A DNA stretch of 64,000 nt from Ilyonectria destructans. Lineage: Eukaryota; Ascomycota; Sordariomycetes; Hypocreales; Nectriaceae. The stretch covers positions 3,596,001-3,660,000 of the forward strand of contig JAHEWK010000003.1 of NCBI GenBank assembly GCA_020740775.1, in the 5' to 3' direction. The translations under genes were made by a program, and so were the position numbers. How positions within the stretch are numbered: the first letter of the stretch is position 1; each line of letters begins with the position of its first letter. Under the pieces are notes generated by a model. It did no database searches, had not been told where the DNA came from, and saw only the letters and a program-made list of their open reading frames with translations. Shown in pieces: positions 11,359 to 21,177 of the stretch.

Positions 11359-14253
11359 ATGACGGGCTCGCCGGAGAACGGCGCTGGCTCCGGAAGCCAT
11401 AAAAGGCCCCGGAGTCCAAATGGCGACAGCGACGACGTCGGGCCCGCCGCCCCCGACAATTCCAGCGTCCCTAAGCCGAAACGACTGGCCTGTATGATTT
11501 GCAGGAAACGCAAGCTCAAGTGCGATGGCATGAGGCCGAGTTGCAGCACCTGCTCCCGCCTGGGACACTCGTGCGCCTACGATGAGCAGCGGAGGAAGAG
11601 TGGCCCCAAGCGTGGTTACGTCAAGGCTCTCGAAGAGCGATTGAGTGCGCACCCTCCACCCCCGCCGTCAAGTTTCTCTCCCACTGACCAGACCCGTCCC
11701 GCAGAGCAAGTCGAGACTCTGTTGAAGACGCAAGACCCTGTTCCCGTGAACAACCAACCCAAGGGAGTCAATATTCCGATGCCTACGCGCCCCAGCCCCC
11801 AGACCGCTGCCCCGAACCTGAGCATACCCAATGCCCCCATTAGCATGACGGGCGATCGCGACATGGACCGATGGCAATTCAATGGCGAGTCGCCCCAGAC
11901 CGGCACCCTTGACGATTTCAACTTCAATGCCAGCCTGGGCATGGGCATGAACGATGTCGGTGGCAACTTCACTTGGGAGATGATTGGCCTGGGACTTGAG
12001 GAACCACTACCTCCCCAGGAGACGATTGATGAACTTCACCAAATCTACTTCGAAAAGGTCCATCCGTCGATTCCAATGATACACAAATATCGATATTTAG
12101 CCGCCATGAACCTGTGCGTCAATTCGATTCCTGTCTTAGGAATGACTGGGGTCGTCCCAAGTGCTGACCTGATATCCACAGAGCTCCAAACCAACGGCCA
12201 CCCGTCTGTCTGCGCTATGCCATGTGGACCTTGGCCTGTACCATAACAGACAAATATGCCGACCTCAAGGATTTGTTCTACCGGAGGGCGCGCAAGTACG
12301 TCGAAGCCGACTACATCAAGGGCTACGGAGAGCACATGATCTCCATTGCTCACTGCCAGACGCACATTCTCCTGTCTTCATATGAGATGAAGATGATGTA
12401 CTTTCCCAGAGCTTGGGTCAACACAGGCTCGGCGATTCGCTTAGCTCAGATGTATGTACCTCAACCCCTGGATGTTTGTATGCGGCAAACTAATTCTCGT
12501 ATTAGGACTGGCCTTCACCGACTAGACGGCACGGGACTGGACGTCAAGCAATGCCTCGCCCCTCCCAAGGACTGGACAGAGCGTGAGGAGCGACGCCGGA
12601 CCTTTTGGATGGCATTCTGCCAAGACCGATATGCCAGCATCGGCACTGGCTGGCCCATGACGATTGACGAACGTGACATCATGACCAATCTCCCCGCCTC
12701 CGAGGAGGCTTACGACATGAGCCGACCAGAGCAGACGCAGTCCCTCAACGAATGCACAAGCCCGACGGGCGCAGGCAAGCTATCGGCGTACGGTGGCATC
12801 GTGCTCATGGCCTGTTTATTCGGACGAAACCTGGTGCATCTACACCGACCCGACGCTGATGACCTCGACCACGATCTGAACGGCCCATTCTGGAAACGCC
12901 ACCGTCAGATGGACAACATTCTCCTCAACACTTCTCTCTGCCTTCCCTCCCACCTCAAGCTCCCTGCGGGGTTGTCAAACGCCAACATCGTTTTCACAAA
13001 CATGAGCATCCACACCTCCACCATCTGCCTACATCAAGCTGCCATCTTCAAGGCGGAGAAGAACAAGCTCCCTGGGTCTGTTAGTGCGGAGAGCAAGGTT
13101 CGGTGCATCACTGCTGCCAATGAAATTGCCAGCATCATGAGAATGATTTCCCACATGGACCTTTCGACGGTAAGACGGCTCACGTGTCCTGTTTGAAGTA
13201 TGAAACTTGCTAACAGATATAGGTCAACCCGTTCATATCGTTCTGCTTGTATGTTTCGGCAAGAGTATTTGTGCAGTACCTCAAAAGTCGACCAGATGAC
13301 AGCCAGACGGCGGACTCGTTGAGATTTCTCCTTTCGGCGATGAACGCACTGAAGCGGAGGAACCCTCTGACTGAATCGTTCTTGGTTCAGCTGGATGTTG
13401 ATCTGGAGGCACTTTCATTGCGTATTCCCAAGCTCAAGAATGCATTCCCACGCAGCAGCGATAGTGTAAGTCAACATGAACTCAGTGACTGTTTTAGTTG
13501 GTTTCTAACGCGACCTAGCCTGGACCCAACAATTCTGGTCTTGGGACGAAGCCTCCGGTTTGCGACAACCCCGAAGGTGTGCAAGGCATCTTGGCATACC
13601 GAAACGAGTGTCATTTTATGAAAATGGCGGGTGACGATGGGAACGCGGCCAATGCCCCCGACATTGTGGAACCCAACACCGAGTCTCAAGGTTTGAACGC
13701 CTCGAACGCTGGCGGCTTTGGGGGACAAGCGTGGATATCACCAGATCAACAGCTTCCTATCCTCACGCCTAGTTCCGGAGCCACATTCGAGAAGAACGGG
13801 TCGGCGACTGGACCGATGTCATTTGGGGAGGGGAGCGGAGAAAGCCAAGAGACGTCAGGGTCGCCAGACGGAGCGCAGTCGAACCGGCCAACACCAAACT
13901 CGAGCACAGGCGGATCTGACCAACGAGTACACCTGGCTCCGGGACAGGTGGGTGGATCAGGGCACAACTCATTCCAAGCAAGCCCGATCTCGCCGAATCA
14001 AACATTGATGAACCCCGGTTCACTCGATGGGAGCACTCAGGGATTCTTTACTGCGGACGCGAATGGGTTCACGATGCAAACTACGATGTCAGACCAACAA
14101 GGATCATTTGTGCTGCCCGAGGGATGGGGTGACATCCAGGGCCAGACCGGAGTGACCCCAGTGGGTGAAGGCGTTTTGAGGGCATTGATGAACATGGGAC
14201 CGATGGATGCAATGGACCTATCGTCTTGGGACACGGGGAACAATCAAGGATAA
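11359..14253 (+). CDS. Zn(II)2Cys6 fungal-specific transcription factor
   Basis: A nuclear sequence-specific regulator; its target pathway cannot be told from sequence. Five exons (11359-12113, 12182-12451, 12506-13169, 13223-13465, 13519-14253) give 888 residues. The zinc cluster has six Cys at 45, 48, 55, 62, 65 and 72 in the exact CX2CX6CX6CX2CX6C spacing, with the usual basic stretch RKRKLK and the Pro turn. A conserved linker RRKSGPKRGYVKALEERL follows. The fungal_trans (middle homology) domain spans about 235-560, with WTLACTITDKY, the YEMKMMYFPRAWVNTGSAIR region and RRRTFWMAFCQDRYAS. The C-terminal third is Gly/Ser/Asn/Gln-rich and probably disordered or activating. The start at 11359 gives a typical short acidic N-terminus; an in-frame ATG at 10975 is the alternative. 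I do not assign an orthologue name. Confidence 0.9.
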
Positions 14254-14922
14254 TCTAGGTGGAGCATTTGGTGGGTTTCTGCAGGGCGATGAAAACACGA
14301 TTGAATCAGATGACGACTTTGGGTTACATGGGTAATGGGAAGACAAGACTCGAAACCGAGTTGGCAAGGACGGGCGTCTTGGAGGGGATCCGCTTGGATC
14401 ACACTGTATACTATGGGTTGGGAACTCTCAAGTATTGGGGTCATGTCGACGGGATGTCAGGCACATATGAACAATACCCTATTTGTCTGAATATGGAATG
14501 GAACACCTCCATCTTTACTGATTTCTTCTTGACCTCTTCACTTGATTCCAACTTTTGTCGAATATGTCATCATCGTTCAAATCGTCAAATTCAATTATGT
14601 CACGACACGGTAAGTGAACTCTCTTATTAGTGGCAAGACTCTTAACAAAACGCAACGGTGTATCCAGACGAAAGGCCATAACCAGTCACACGCAGGCTTT
14701 CATATTAAACCCTCGTTATCTTTCGACGTAGGACACTATTATCGGTAATTCCTCGCATCCATCTTGAGGCCCTACACTGGTCCCTATACTCTTTCCGCCC
14801 CTCTCCGGGCGCCCCCACCACCAACACTCCACCATGACGGGGGAGACCGAGAAGACCCGCGCCTTTATCTTCCCTCTTCTCCCCATATCCATCTTTGAGA
14901 ACATCTCATTACGGACGCTGAA
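14254..14922. other. Intergenic (3' UTR of the Zn2Cys6 gene, promoter remnant of FAD synthetase locus)
   Basis: No supported gene. The part up to about 14650 is AT-richer and probably transcript tail. A CT-rich stretch precedes the ATG at 14923. Confidence 0.45.
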
Positions 14923-15690
14923 ATGACCCAGAATCCGCGCTCGCGCCAGACGATGCCACATGTCAACGGCTTTACGAAGACCGCAACGCCATCGGATAAG
15001 ACCCCAGCGTCCCCCGCATGGCCTGAGCTATGCTATGTCTTGCGACACAAGGTGATTGCCTTCTTAGGGAAGCAAGAGGATAGTGAGGTCATTCAAAGTA
15101 CGCAGAGCCATATTCTTGCCGCGATCGGGGTTATAGAAGAGGCGATTCGGCGGTATAGGTGCGTACCTTGTCATCCTCGTTGAACACTCGCTGGGTGGGC
15201 AATGCCGAATATCGCCATTATCAACACGTTGCTTGCCATTTCTAGACCTGAAGAGATATCCCTGTCATATAATGGCGGAAAGGATTGTCTCGTTTTGCTT
15301 GTATTAATATTGGCCTCCTTGCCTGCGTCGAGTTAGCCATCGCCTACATCTAGATGGGCTGTGAGTATGGCCATATTCTGCCTTTGATTTCCGATATTAC
15401 TTTACCTCTCTCCAACGCGAATAAGCTACAGCGGTAGAAAATAGGATATGAAAAGTTCTAAGAGGCAAAACTGACACAAGTAGTTCATCCGAGGCCTTGA
15501 CATTCCCTACTGTGGCTTGTACGACCAGGGCTTCTCGTCGCTCGGTGGTATCCATAATACACGTCCGAATCCAGAATTAGCGCTGGACGCAGCAGGAAAG
15601 ACGTTTCAGCCGGCATATGAGTTGGTACGCGACGACGAAGAGCGCTTGGGACGAGGTCGACAGACGGCTTTGCACAGGCCGATCCCCTAA
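14923..15690 (+). pseudogene. FAD1: Broken FAD synthetase (FMN adenylyltransferase) gene
   Basis: The family transfers AMP from ATP to FMN to make FAD, in the cytosol, using a PAPS-reductase-like PP-loop fold. Exon 1 (14923-15158) and the start of exon 2 (from 15246, after an intact GT-AG intron) encode a normal N-terminus and the PP-loop, ISLSYNGGKDCLVLLVL. The frame then ends at a TAG at 15334-15336. From 15484 to 15690 the C-terminal part reappears in an open frame: FIRGLDIPYCGLYDQGFSSL, then GGIHNTRPNPELALD, then DDEERLGRG before TAA. Roughly 90-100 residues that should lie between, including the flavin-site motif normally read as GTRRTDP, are absent; only about 147 bp of AT-richer, stop-containing sequence remains. 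I infer an internal deletion in a pseudogene. Another functional copy elsewhere would be expected because FAD synthesis is essential. A sequencing or assembly loss is the alternative. Confidence 0.75.
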
Positions 15691-16331
15691 GCCTCCGGTT
15701 CAGGTTTCAGGGTGAGCAGGAGTTATTCAAGTTATTTGTTTGTATGAACAACATGCAATCTACTAGAGTATAGATTATCCTAACATTATGGGTGCCTGGG
15801 ATATTATAAGCCAATTTTACTCTTGAATGGGACTCCTTCTGTATAAGCGGTTTTCTTTGACAGAATGACTAACCGCTTCTATGACATTGACTTAACTCTG
15901 CAATGACATTTCTTCATTTCCATGACATTTCAATTTCTATTCGTGCCAGAAATAGATACTCGAATGATAAACCACTCATGCACCCGTAATCAATGCCCAT
16001 CAAGTCAGATCAAAGCGACTGTATGAAAACAAGCGCGCACGAGATGGCGTGGATGATGCTAGTCTAGAAACCGACCAATCAAGCAGTGGAGGGAAGAGCG
16101 CCCGTAGTCTGTTTTCTGGTGGTCCGTGCGGTGGTTGCCGCCTTGTGACGGCGGCTTAAAACTGACGACATGCCTCGTAAATCAGCAAGGGGGCCAACAC
16201 GCTCCGCGACGTCTTAAAAGCAGCAACGCAAATCCCACGGGCAAAGCAAAACCCCGGTTGACACCCATCAGGGAAGCGGACTCGGAGGCCATCGATCGGG
16301 CCGGACCCACTCTCTCAAGCTCCCGCTCCGC
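15691..16331. other. Intergenic
   Basis: AT-richer sequence without a supportable gene. The last 200 bases form the promoter and leader of the GST-fusion gene. Confidence 0.45.
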
Positions 16332-18515
16332 ATGGCCGCGCCGCAACCGCCGCCGCCCTCCGGACCCCCGGCATCGGGGCCGCCGGGCTCTTTCGGCTCG
16401 TCCGCGCCCGGGATGCCGCAGCACTCGCATCCGCATCCGCATCCGCATCCACATCCGCATCCTCATGCGGCCGTGGCGCACTATCCCGTGGCTCTGGGGA
16501 TGGGCCTCCACGGGTACGCCGGTCTCGAGGACGCGTACCGTTCCACCGCTGCCGCCCATGGCCTCGCGGCTCATGACGCTCAACAGGCGGCGTTTGATCG
16601 TCTGCACCCCCATGCTCCTCCGCACTCCGCTGGGCCCGTTACCGCAGCGCCGCCGGGCGGTGGCCAGTTCGGCATCCTCGCGCCGACGCCTGTGCCGGTC
16701 GTAGTGCCGCAACCTCTGGCTGGCATGTTTGGGGCTGCTGCGGGATCGATGATGCAGAATCAGGGGCAGGAGGTTGAGCGGTCCAACGGCCAGTTGAGTG
16801 GTAAGCTCGTCGCAGATCCACCGGACCTAGAGGCGTGGCGGGAGAAGCTCTTCAACGTTGATGAGACAATTGTTCTTACGCATGAGGAGTATGACACCTT
16901 TGATCTTCTCCCATTTACTTCCCTCTCTCCGCCTCTGCTAACCCGTGTCTCTTTTCTCCGCCTATAGATTCGAAACATACTTTCCACACGTTGACAATGT
17001 CTACTCCCACCGCTCCACGCAGCGGTACAAGCGCAAGCCTTTCGTCTCACACTACTGGGACTGCCGCATGAAGGGCCGTCCCCCCGGCACCCCCAAGTCT
17101 GACGACCCCAACAAGAAGAAGCGCAAGCGTAACGCCCGCGAGCGTGACCTTTGCGACGTCAAGATCAAGATCACCGAGTACTTCCCTGGCGCGCCGCTGC
17201 AGCTAGAAGACCTGCCCGCGGTCGGCGTGGGGCAGTCCGTCTTTGTTTCCGGACCAGTGAACCAGATGGTTACGGCGGGCCATCGCGTCTGGACCATTCA
17301 GAGGGTCAATGGAAACGGCGGTAATGGGAAGGGGGATGGCGTTGCGGGACCGCATAAGCATACGCTAGAGAAAAGTGACGACATTAAGAAGAACAGTGTG
17401 CAGCGGCTCCTTGCGCGGCAGGAGAAGGAGACCAGGAAGGCCCAGGTACGTCAGACATATCGCATCAAGACGATACTATTTCAGATGGGAAACTGACTGG
17501 ACATTGGGGGTAGAAACCGATTATCCGAAAGGCCACAGGCGCAGCACTAGCGACCGTCAAGAAGCACACCAAAGACAGTGACCTGAAGCTATATTCGGCA
17601 TGTTTCTGGTGAGCCTCCATCTTACTCCCTCCTTATGAATATAGACCCATCCACGACGAACCATGAGGTGCTAACAACTCCTCACAGTCCGTTTTCTCAA
17701 CGCGTGTGGATCGCTCTTGAAGCAAAGGGCCTAGCATATCAGTACTGCGAGATGGATCCCTTCCGCCGTCCCGCGCCGCCTCAGTTGCTCGAAGCGAACC
17801 CGCGTGGATGCGTGCCCGCAATCCGGCAGGGCGACTGGGCGTGTGCTGAGAGCAGTGTGATACTAGAATATGTAAGTCTTCGCCATAGCTGGTTTGTTTC
17901 TCCGTGGGGGGCGTGGCTGATAACTTGCGTAGCTCGAGGACTTTGATCAAGGCGTGCCGCTTTATCCTACCGATCCACGGCTCAAAGCCAATTGCCGCCT
18001 TTGGATTGACCATGTAAGTATTCGGCGGTTGATTCCGAGAAGGATTCGCATCTTTAAAGAGCCAATGCTAACAACTCGATCCAGATCAACACCCGTGTCG
18101 TCCCGGCATTCTACGCCCTCCTCCAAGCTCAAGATCCAACAGCCCAAAGCGAAGCAACTGACCGCCTCCACAACACCATCAAGACCCTCGTCCAAGCCGC
18201 CGACGAACAAGTACGCTCTCCCCTAGCCTCCATCCTCAAGCCCCACGAAAGCTAACCTCCTTCCAGGGCCCATTCTTCCTCGGCGCAACTCTCTCCCTCG
18301 TCGATATCCACCTCGCACCCTTCGCCCTCCGCCTCCCACGTATCCTTGCCTCCCTCTGCAGCTGGCCAATCCCCTCACCAGGGTCTCGTCTGGTTCGCTG
18401 GCTCGAGGCGCTCGAGGATGATACACATGTGCGTGCGACAACGAGTAACGATGAGCTGTATACCGAGACGACGGACTTATTGGCTCTCCCTATGGTTGGC
18501 GGCGGAGGGGTTTGA
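16332..18515 (+). CDS. GST-domain protein fused to a His/Pro-rich, basic N-terminal half
   Basis: Seven exons (16332-16888, 16968-17445, 17514-17608, 17688-17871, 17933-18013, 18085-18210, 18267-18515) give 589 residues. Residues 1-185 are low complexity, with a His-Pro run at 31-45. Residues about 186-260 hold FETYFPHVDNVYSH, KRKPFVSHYWDCRMKGRPPG and an NLS-like KKKRKR at 235-240. From about 346 a GST of the omega/GstB-like kind begins: DLKLYS, the putative catalytic-cysteine motif CPFSQR (Cys377), NPRGCVPAI, then AESSVILEY. A helical C-terminal domain follows with GPFFLGATLSLVDIHLAP. The two halves are joined in frame by the intron at 17446-17513. A TAG sits directly before exon 3 in its frame, so the GST cannot start alone there. 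Known for the family: glutathione-dependent thiol transfer or dehydroascorbate-type reactions. A nuclear role of the fusion is inference from the basic motif. Confidence 0.82.
16425..16468 (+). repeat. (CATCCG)n hexanucleotide repeat coding for His-Pro
   Basis: About seven near-perfect copies of a CATCCG/CATCCA unit lie inside the first exon of the GST-fusion gene and encode a (His-Pro)n run. Such in-frame hexamer repeats can vary in copy number without shifting the frame. Confidence 0.9.
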
Positions 18516-18790
18516 GGGAACCATGCGACGCAAGCTTTGCTAGATGTTTGTCTCTTATGGGAGTTTGGGCTAGTATACTAAGGCATTATGATTCTGAGAG
18601 GAAATGATGGCAGGTTAAGCGATGATACAAATGAGAAATGGCGTATGGAGAAAGGTTGTATTAAGATCAATAACATTGAATGCTCATGGGGTATCCCGTT
18701 CTGTCCTTGAATTATCCTGTACAATGCCCCTTCCCGGAGGCTCATCGCAAAATCGTTATCTATCAACATCTCTTAAACATTCGGATTCTA

Positions 18791-21177
18791 TCAGGTGTCA
18801 GGCAGCGGAACGGAACCTTCCCCTCTATGCGATCCCCTATTCCTTCTCCTAAGCTCGTCCACCTTTTCGTTGAGAGTAACCGTTTCGCCCGACAGCCGGG
18901 CTTTGACCCTGCCCTCGCCAAGTTCTTCGAGCGTCTTTGCTTCGAGACGCTTGTGACCATCGTCCTCGACCCAGCGCTGGACGTTGGGCAGGTAAGCCCA
19001 AGAAAAGATGGCACCGACGGCGGCCACCGAACCAAATAGGAGGAAAATGAGGCCCTGTCTGGTCTTGCTATCATATGACTGGTTGATGCCGTAAACGACG
19101 AGGACAGCCACGATACTGCCTAGTTTTCCGGCAGCCGCAGAAATTCCGTGACAGGTACATCGGTAGCAAGTCGGGAAAATCTCGGCGGGTATCATGAAGG
19201 TCAACGTGTTGGCGCCTGGAGAATGATGTTAGTGCTTGTTGTAGGGAAGACAGCGCAAATCTCGACTCCACTTACCGAAGTTGAACATGAAGTGGCAAAT
19301 AGCCACAAATACAACCGTAGCAGGTGCTCCCTCCTGCTGGTGTACGCCGTAGTAGACGCAGCCGGTTACGACAAAGAAGAGAGTAAGGACGAGGAACGAG
19401 CCCGTGAGCCACATGCGTCGCGGGATACGGTTAGCAAGGAGGACAAAGCAAGCACTACCAGCGATAGATGCGAGCGAAACTGTGAGGAGATACTGCTTCG
19501 TTTGCTCGATTAACACGTCGTAGATAGTGTTACACGGGTGTGTGGCGTCGGTCGACCAGATTGGCAGTCCCTTCTCCACCCATGAGGGCACGGTCGAGTT
19601 GCCTCCTGGCAAAGACGAGTTCCAACAGGATAGCTGGTCATTGATAGGAGTTGATTTCTTCGTTGCCCACATGCCTGACAAAGTGCCTCTGTTATCAAGT
19701 GACATACCATAAAAGCTCACATCGAGGAAAAACCATGTTGCAGCAGTCCCGAGGAGGTATGCCCAGTTTCCATCCCGGATGAAGTAGTTGTGGAGGTCCT
19801 CCTTTGAGAATTGGAGTGGCATTGCCTGAGGTGAGTTAGACTGGTGCATGGGATTTTGACCATTCATTTGGTATGAGTTCATGGTATGGGCACCGTTGGG
19901 CGGGTTCATCTGGTACGATGTCGTCATATGGTTACCGCCGTTGGATTGGTTCATAGGGTATCCGTTCGGTGTGTTCTGGCTGTGCCCGAAGCCATCTGGA
20001 GGTCCTCCATTTGGAACACTTCCATGTGGAGCACCATATATCCTCTGAGTATTCATTAGAGCAACGGCCGGCTTGTTGCGGACCTCGAGACTGTAGATGC
20101 CGCAGTCAAATAGGAAGAACCGGAAAATGATGGCGAGCAGAGCCGGGACAGCTCCGGAGCCAATGACGATGCGCCAGATCCCATCCAGTGCCTTTTTGCA
20201 TTCCTCTTGGTGCAATGTATCGAGACCGCAGCGCATCTCGCGAAGGTTGTGACTCTTCTCGAAGCCAAGTAGAACAAATAGGCCGACGATTTGCGCCAGG
20301 GCTTGGCCGACGGGCTGCATCATGAAGACGCTTGCGAGCATTTTACCTCTAGATTGAGTGCTCGCCCACTCAGAGGTTATGACTGCGCTTAAGGGGTATT
20401 CGGCACCGATGCCTGTGTCATAGAGCTATCAGTAATGACTCTTTTAGGTGGTGGGAGAGGTGGGGTGCAACTCACCTATTCCCATTACAAAACGCCACCA
20501 CACGAAGAGGCCAAGGAACGAGAGGTCCTGATAGCCATGACTACTTGTGGCAACGCCAATGGTCGAGACGATTACGAGGACCAGCTCAATACCGTAAAGA
20601 CGAGTTCGGCCATATCGATCGGCAAGGTACCCAAACAAGAGTTGGCCGATGACGGAGCCAAGCAGTGTGAAGAAGTTGATGAGCAAGCCATACAAGTCAC
20701 CACCTTCGGGCCAGTAAACGAAAGCGATGGAGGCAAGAATGACGTTGGTGGAAAATAGATTATAACTGGAACAGATGGCGGACAATCATCAGCATCATTA
20801 CAAGAGGTGGTGGACGTTTGCTAAGGCAGGAGAAAGACGCACGAGTCTGTCAGGAAGCCTGAAGCGGCAACGCCCCAAATGCGGAGGTTCCAGGAGTTGA
20901 GGTCAAGTTCATATCTCAATTGCTGACGATCCTATTTTACGAGGGAATTGGAGTTAGCTTTAATGCCCGTGAGAGGACAGGACAGGGTATCCATCGCCTT
21001 TGCCTCGATGGGCGAGCAAGCGCACGGATCGAGACGGATGCGACGGCGACGGCGACGGCGACGGCACAAGCACTGAATGTAGTTGCTCACCTGTGCATCT
21101 TGAGCTGGCAAGGCTGAGCTGTCGGAACCCAGAAAGCCGCGGTTCGGGCGCATCGAATACCTCGAAAAGATGGACAT
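18791..21177 (-). CDS. Phosphate:H+ symporter (Pho84/PHS family, MFS)
   Basis: A plasma-membrane major-facilitator transporter for inorganic phosphate. Five exons (21177-21091, 20931-20843, 20765-20476, 20412-19276, 19215-18791) give 675 residues. The first membrane segment starts at [19 protein letters not shown]. The signature loop [14 protein letters not shown], the [20 protein letters not shown] segment and the late [19 protein letters not shown] segment are the phosphate-permease hallmarks. The central cytoplasmic loop has an unusual Asn/Pro/Met/Gly-rich insertion at about residues 276-351 with repeated YQMN and NG units. The tail is charged. The start at 21177 gives a short Ser/Arg-rich N-terminus, and the 159-bp first intron carries a CGACGG repeat. 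Two other ATGs nearby make the exact start less sure. It is convergent with the GST gene, 275 bp away. Confidence 0.92.
21041..21066 (+). repeat. (CGACGG)n microsatellite in the first intron of the phosphate permease gene
   Basis: Four consecutive CGACGG units and a partial one lie within the predicted first intron of the minus-strand permease gene. Confidence 0.85.

Noticed and set aside
15337..15483. Possible hidden exon restoring FAD synthetase
   Set aside because: The 147 bp contain stops in the needed frames and no trace of the expected core motifs, so no splice choice restores the enzyme.
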